A stretch of DNA of 9,388 nt from Candidatus Hydrogenedentota bacterium (GTDB lineage Bacteria > Hydrogenedentota > Hydrogenedentia > Hydrogenedentales > SLHB01). A model generated the notes under the pieces. It saw only the letters and a list, made by a program, of their open reading frames with translations. It did no database searches and was not told where the DNA came from. This document shows, in pieces, positions 6,593-9,388 of this stretch. The stretch covers positions 1 through 9,388 of the forward strand of contig SLHB01000044.1 of assembly GCA_007136375.1 (NCBI GenBank). Reading direction: 5' to 3'. A program made the translations under genes and the position numbers. The first letter of the stretch is position 1; each line of letters starts with the position of its first letter.

Positions 6593-7047
6593 TCTTTCCA
6601 GTCCCCCTCCACGTCATCCTCCCCCAGACTTTCCTCCCCGAGTCCTGGACTCACTTCGCCAAAGGGCAAGCCTTCCGACACGTCAATGTCCACCTCGTCG
6701 CTGTCGTCGCTCGTGTCTAGAAGCAAGTCGCTAGCGGAGCGGGTGTACGTCGTTTCCGTCTCTTCCGTGTCTTCCACCGCGTCTTCATCGTCGCTTGTGT
6801 CCGTATCCTCAGTGATTCCGGCCACATCCGGCACCAATGCTTCGTCGCCATCGACGGGCGACCTCGCCTCCGCCTCCTTTTTCTTTGGCGCGCGCTTCAG
6901 GGCGGGTTTCTTGGCTGGCCGATCATCGGCGGACCCTACCCGGACGAGATCTTCGTTCTCGCAATCGGGACATTTGAAGCCCAGCTTTTCCGCGCCCCAT
7001 TCCACATACCGCCGTCCACATCGTGGACAATGAAACTTCACCGGCAT
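6589..7047 (-). CDS. Small zinc-ribbon protein with basic linker and acidic tail
   Basis: 152 residues. The start is set by GGAAAGGA at 7065-7058 on the minus strand, 10 nt before the ATG. The N-terminus is a four-cysteine zinc ribbon: CPRC (C7, C10) and CPDC (C26, C29). A lysine/arginine-rich linker follows (about residues 44-57, KKPALKRAPKKK), then a long Asp/Glu/Ser/Thr-rich tail (about 70-152) with little predicted structure. There is no signal peptide, so it is cytoplasmic. Zinc-ribbon heads of this kind bind nucleic acid or proteins; some bacterial proteins join them to disordered acidic regions. Function unknown. Its stop overlaps the stop of the convergent secreted gene in CTAG (6589-6592). 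The strongly acidic tails of both genes meet here. Confidence 0.85.
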   Translation of the reverse strand: MPVKFHCPRCGRRYVEWGAEKLGFKCPDCENEDLVRVGSADDRPAKKPALKRAPKKKEAEARSPVDGDEALVPDVAGITEDTDTSDDEDAVEDTEETETTYTRSASDLLLDTSDDSDEVDIDVSEGLPFGEVSPGLGEESLGEDDVEGDWKD

Positions 7048-7057
7048 CGCCGCTCAA

Positions 7058-7065
7058 TCCTTTCC
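7058..7065 (-). promoter_or_regulatory. Ribosome binding site for the zinc-ribbon gene
   Basis: On the minus strand this reads GGAAAGGA, 10 nt upstream of the ATG at 7047-7045. Confidence 0.6.
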
Positions 7066-7313
7066 ATAATAGCGCCAAAGGCCGCAAACGGGGACTGTCG
7101 CCCCGGCAAAAACAATGGATCCACGCTGTCCGCGCCGCTTTGGGCTCCCGCGCCGATTCAATAGGAGTTGCGCCAACCCATGCCACGGACGCACGAAACC
7201 CGGCCCATGCGCCTGTCGCGTCTTCTTGTGGGTGCGGCCCCGGCGGAACGAGGGCCGATTGTATAGCAGTCCACGCTCCCGGCGCAAAAAAGCGCCGCCG
7301 CGCCAACGCCATT
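7066..7313. other. Gene-free stretch upstream of the zinc-ribbon gene
   Basis: This is most of the gap between the zinc-ribbon start (7047) and the entericidin-like stop (7342). Reading frames here are Arg/Gly/Trp-rich and overlap on both strands in the manner of GC-rich non-coding DNA. A 6-bp hairpin with an A6 loop lies at 7280-7297 (CGGCGC/GCGCCG). I see no good promoter for the zinc-ribbon gene. Confidence 0.5.
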
Positions 7314-7362
7314 CCCACGTTTTCACTGCCGGCCCACGTTTTCACTGTCGGCCCACGTTTTC
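7314..7362. repeat. 19-bp tandem repeat, about 2.6 copies
   Basis: Units 7314-7332 and 7333-7351 differ at one base (CCCACGTTTTCACTGCCGG / CCCACGTTTTCACTGTCGG). A third begins at 7352 and matches for 11 bases (CCCACGTTTTC) before diverging. On the minus strand the array covers the last codons and stop of the entericidin-like gene and continues downstream of it. The period is not a multiple of three, so each copy shifts frame. Confidence 0.85.
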
Positions 7363-7482
7363 TATCGCCCGGCCGCCCGTTTGGACATCCTGTCCGAAAC
7401 CACGTATCGTGTTGCAGCCGGTTGAAGCGAGCATAAGCGCCACCAGCGCGGCCGTGAACAACCCATGCAGCCACTTACTCAT
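7342..7482 (-). CDS. Entericidin A/B-family small lipoprotein
   Basis: 46 residues. I chose the ATG at 7482 because a lipoprotein signal follows at once and GAGG (7496-7493 on the minus strand) lies 10 nt upstream; the frame is open to 7605, but the 41 added residues are not protein-like. The protein is MSKWLHG, a hydrophobic run, then the lipobox STGC with C23 as the lipidated residue, then NTIRGFGQDVQTGGRAI. The CNT-x-RG-x-G-x-D-[IV]-x-x-x-G-x-[AS]-I pattern is the entericidin signature, as in E. coli EcnA and EcnB, which form a small toxin/antidote-type lipoprotein pair linked to cell lysis in stationary phase. In many bacteria only one copy occurs and the role is unknown. Only one copy is seen here. 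Its last codons (ENVGRQ and stop) fall in the 19-bp tandem repeat. It is divergent from the TVP38-like gene. Confidence 0.88.
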   Translation of the reverse strand: MSKWLHGLFTAALVALMLASTGCNTIRGFGQDVQTGGRAIENVGRQ

Positions 7483-7534
7483 TTCTTGCAAGCCTCGTGA
7501 GAGTGCACATTCTCCGTCGTAAGGTTCCATCTGA

Positions 7535-7550
7535 GCCGGTCGTGACCGGC
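7535..7550. promoter_or_regulatory. Perfect 7-bp inverted repeat between divergent genes, possible operator
   Basis: GCCGGTC, 2-nt centre GT, GACCGGC. It lies in the 160-nt gap between the entericidin-like gene (start 7482) and the TVP38-like gene (start 7643), 53 nt upstream of the former. A second short palindrome, ATGGTACCAT, is at 7562-7571. The place and symmetry fit a repressor site or a leader hairpin of the lipoprotein mRNA; there is no T-run for a terminator. Confidence 0.4.
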
Positions 7551-7642
7551 CTCCAATTTCCATGGTACCATATGGGCGCAAAACCGGCTGAGCGCGGCAA
7601 TCCACCGTACGATAGGATCAACCACGGCGCAATGAGAGGACA

Positions 7643-8458
7643 ATGTTAAGTATCCGTCCGCGCGCCTTGACGAACGTCCGCCGGTCCCGCCTGGGCTTTC
7701 TTCTCGCTTTCGCCGCAGGGGCCGCCGTTTTGGTTTACGCCTGGCGTCACGCGCCCCTGCTTCCCATGCTTGACACGCTGCTTCGGCGCTTGGAGGAGCT
7801 TGGCGCGCCGGGCTTGATCATAATGGGGCTTATCTACGTCATCGCGGCCATTCTGCTCACACCGGCGTGGATCCTGACCGCGAGCACGGGGTTTCTGGCG
7901 GCGGCCGTGTTTCCCGAAAACCCCGTGCTTGCCGTGGCGTCCGGCGCCGCGGTGGCCAGCTTGGCCAGCCTCACGGGGGCGTCGGCAGCCTTCTGGCTCG
8001 CGCGAAAAGCGCTCCGCCGCCGTATCGAGCCCCAAGACGCGCCGCAAACGGATTACCTTCGGCGCCTTGACGCGGCCGTGCGCGAACGGGGATTCCCCCT
8101 GGTGTTGCTCCTGCGCCTCTCCCCCGCCGTCCCCTTCAACCTGCTCAATTACACCCTGGGGTTCACGTCGGTCCGGCCTGCTGTCTACGTCGCCGCGACC
8201 TGGCTCGGCACGCTCCCCGGCACGCTGGCCTACACGTACATAGGCACGGCGCTGCAAACATTGACGGCGGCGGCGGCGGGCGCGCCGGCTCCCGCCGCGA
8301 ATCGGTTCCTATTCTGGGCCGGCCTGGCCGTCACCGGCGTCCTCGCCGCGTATATCGCGTACATTGCCCGGGCGGCTCTCTCCAAGGATAAAGCCCACGG
8401 ACGCGAGGTCACTCCCCCGACAAGTATTCGGAAGCCGGACCAACCTGGGCACAGTTAG
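7643..8458 (+). CDS. TVP38/TMEM64 (SNARE-associated, DedA-like) membrane protein
   Basis: 271 residues. The ATG at 7643 follows AGAGGA, but with only 2 nt between them, which is tight; no better in-frame start is seen. A positively charged N-terminus leads into a membrane segment (about 17-34). The VTT core follows: GAPGLIIMGLIYVIAAILLTPA (54-75), a Gly/Ala/Ser-rich re-entrant region with ASTGFLAAAVFP (80-91), and ASLTGASAAFWLAR (108-121). The family motif GFPLVLLLRLSPAVPFNLLNYTLGFTSV (150-177) is complete, followed by TWLGTLPGTLAYTYIG (186-201). A last membrane segment spans about 222-245 with a basic cytoplasmic end. Family members are inner-membrane proteins tied to membrane homeostasis, some moving undecaprenyl phosphate or phospholipids across the membrane. 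Its neighbour is a divergent lipoprotein gene; its stop overlaps that of the TPR gene. Confidence 0.92.
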   Translation: MLSIRPRALTNVRRSRLGFLLAFAAGAAVLVYAWRHAPLLPMLDTLLRRLEELGAPGLIIMGLIYVIAAILLTPAWILTASTGFLAAAVFPENPVLAVASGAAVASLASLTGASAAFWLARKALRRRIEPQDAPQTDYLRRLDAAVRERGFPLVLLLRLSPAVPFNLLNYTLGFTSVRPAVYVAATWLGTLPGTLAYTYIGTALQTLTAAAAGAPAPAANRFLFWAGLAVTGVLAAYIAYIARAALSKDKAHGREVTPPTSIRKPDQPGHS

Positions 8459-9388
8459 CGGAGAATCACGTCGAAGTCGTCGGCCGGTTCGTCCGGATCA
8501 GGAAGCATGTCCATCGGGGTTTCGGGCGTCGGCGCGGGCTCCACGGGCGCGTCCGGCGGCGGCGCGGCAATGGCGGCGCGGCGTTCGTTCAAGGCGTCTC
8601 CGGCCGCGCCCCGCGCTTCCGCTTCCATGAGGAAATGCTGGGCCGCCGCGGCCTCCCCGGCCAGCGTCGCGGCGTCCGCCATGACCAGCCAGGGGTCCGG
8701 ATTTCCGGGCTCTTCCTCGATGATCGCCATCAATAACTGCTGGGCCACGCCGAATTGGCCCTGTTGGGCCGCCATGGAAGCCGCTTCCAGCTCGGCCCGC
8801 CCAACGCCGGACAACGCCGCCGCATCCGTCTCAAGCATGGCGAGCGCGGCCCCCCAGGCGCCCCGTTCGCCGGCGTATCCCGCCGCGTAGCGCCAAGGGT
8901 TCTCCACTCCTTGCGGCATCTCAGGCGCGTCCCATTGCTCCGTAAACGCCTCCGCATGCCCCATCTGCGCCATGGCGAGCCCCATGCGCGCCCACGCCAC
9001 CGAGTCCTCCGGGGCCAGCGCCAACAGCCGGTCCAAGGCGTAGGACGCCTGAAGATAGTCCTGCTGCATGAGGCGGTATTCCGCCAACTGCTCCAAGGCC
9101 TCCCGCCCATCCGGATCGGCGCGAAGCGCCTCCGCCGCCTCGGCGCGCATGCCCCGCAGGTTCCCCACGGCGCCGCCCAGTTGCTGCGCTTGAGCCGCCA
9201 CGCTTTCCGGCGCTCCCGCTTCCACGGCCCGGACAAGCGTTTCGTAGGCCCTCTCCCAGCTCCCCAGGCCGATAAGGGCGAAACCGTAGCGGGCCAGCGG
9301 CTGCCATTCCAGCGGCCCCAGTTCCTCCGCCCGCGCGTAATAGCTCGCGGCCCGCGCCATCTCCGCCGGATCTCCGGTGATATTGGCC
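8455..9388 (-). CDS. TPR-repeat protein (5' end missing)
   Basis: About 310 residues are visible. The frame is open through the right edge (ANITGDPAE precedes the ATG at 9360 and reads on into the same repeat), so the true start lies outside. The protein is Ala/Glu/Leu-rich with paired helices of tetratricopeptide type, clearest at visible residues 96-128 (YRLMQQDYLQASYALDRLLA, then LAPED), 198-229 (ending EEEPGN) and 230-260. TPR scaffolds bind other proteins. A Pro/Asp-rich tail (about 275-300, PAPTPETPMDMLPDPDEP) ends in DFDVILR and is probably disordered. There is no membrane segment in the visible part; a signal peptide or anchor would lie outside the window. Its TAA (8457-8455) overlaps the TAG of the convergent TVP38-like gene. 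Confidence 0.85.
   Translation of the reverse strand, partial: ANITGDPAEMARAASYYARAEELGPLEWQPLARYGFALIGLGSWERAYETLVRAVEAGAPESVAAQAQQLGGAVGNLRGMRAEAAEALRADPDGREALEQLAEYRLMQQDYLQASYALDRLLALAPEDSVAWARMGLAMAQMGHAEAFTEQWDAPEMPQGVENPWRYAAGYAGERGAWGAALAMLETDAAALSGVGRAELEAASMAAQQGQFGVAQQLLMAIIEEEPGNPDPWLVMADAATLAGEAAAAQHFLMEAEARGAAGDALNERRAAIAAPPPDAPVEPAPTPETPMDMLPDPDEPADDFDVILR

Noticed and set aside
7280..7297. CGGCGC-A6-GCGCCG hairpin downstream of the entericidin-like gene
   Set aside because: The T-run is in the loop on the minus strand, not after the stem, and the stem is short; not called as a terminator.
7054..7326. 90-residue minus-strand ORF between the entericidin-like and zinc-ribbon genes
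   Set aside because: It needs a GTG start without a ribosome binding site, is rich in Arg, Trp and Gly, and starts within the tandem repeat.
7483..7605. N-terminal extension of the entericidin-like gene to 7605
   Set aside because: The added 41 residues would bury the lipoprotein signal; the ATG at 7482 with GAGG upstream fits the family length.
7770..7800. Second TTGACA (7770-7775) preceded by the same bases as the 5701 promoter
   Set aside because: It lies inside the TVP38-like gene and has no -10 element at a proper distance.

Overview
The window is GC-rich bacterial DNA with no rRNA, tRNA, CRISPR array or insertion sequence that I can see. The gene content suggests a polysaccharide-degrading member of the Planctomycetota, Lentisphaerota or Hydrogenedentota type. 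The clues are a secreted GH123-like/DUF4091 protein carrying a discoidin-like domain, a Gfo/Idh/MocA oxidoreductase, a secreted endonuclease/exonuclease/phosphatase (EEP) protein and several secreted proteins of unknown function. This placement is inferred from gene style only; no phylogenetic marker is present.

Left part (1-5489), all on the + strand. The 3' part of a large aromatic-rich protein of unknown function (2-997) is followed by a 209-nt gap. Next comes a GH123-like protein of 691 residues (1207-3282) whose stop overlaps the start of a secreted EEP-fold hydrolase (3279-4127) in an ATGA junction. A 300-nt gap holds a perfect 10-bp hairpin, and then a cytoplasmic NAD(P)-dependent Gfo/Idh/MocA oxidoreductase follows (4428-5489). 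The signal peptides on the two central proteins and the cytoplasmic dehydrogenase fit extracellular glycan processing followed by intracellular sugar oxidation, but no substrate can be named. The GH123-like protein lacks the Asp-Glu catalytic pair at the position where the family carries it.

Right part (5490-9388), mixed strands. A near-consensus sigma70 promoter at 5701-5729 precedes a secreted protein with an SH3-like strand region and an STN/secretin-like domain (5864-6592). It converges on a small zinc-ribbon protein with an acidic tail (7047-6589), and both stop codons lie in one CTAG. Upstream of the zinc-ribbon gene is a gene-free stretch, then a 46-residue entericidin-family lipoprotein on the minus strand (7482-7342) whose last codons lie in a 19-bp tandem repeat. 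A divergent intergenic region with a perfect inverted repeat separates it from a TVP38/TMEM64 (DedA-like) membrane protein (7643-8458). That gene converges, again with overlapping stop codons, on a TPR protein that runs off the right edge.

I do not see a clear multi-gene novel system. The points most worth a second look are the apparently inactivated GH123-like protein with an intercalated discoidin domain and its coupling to the EEP hydrolase, the entericidin/tandem-repeat locus, and the uncharacterised proteins at 2-997, 5864-6592 and 6589-7047.
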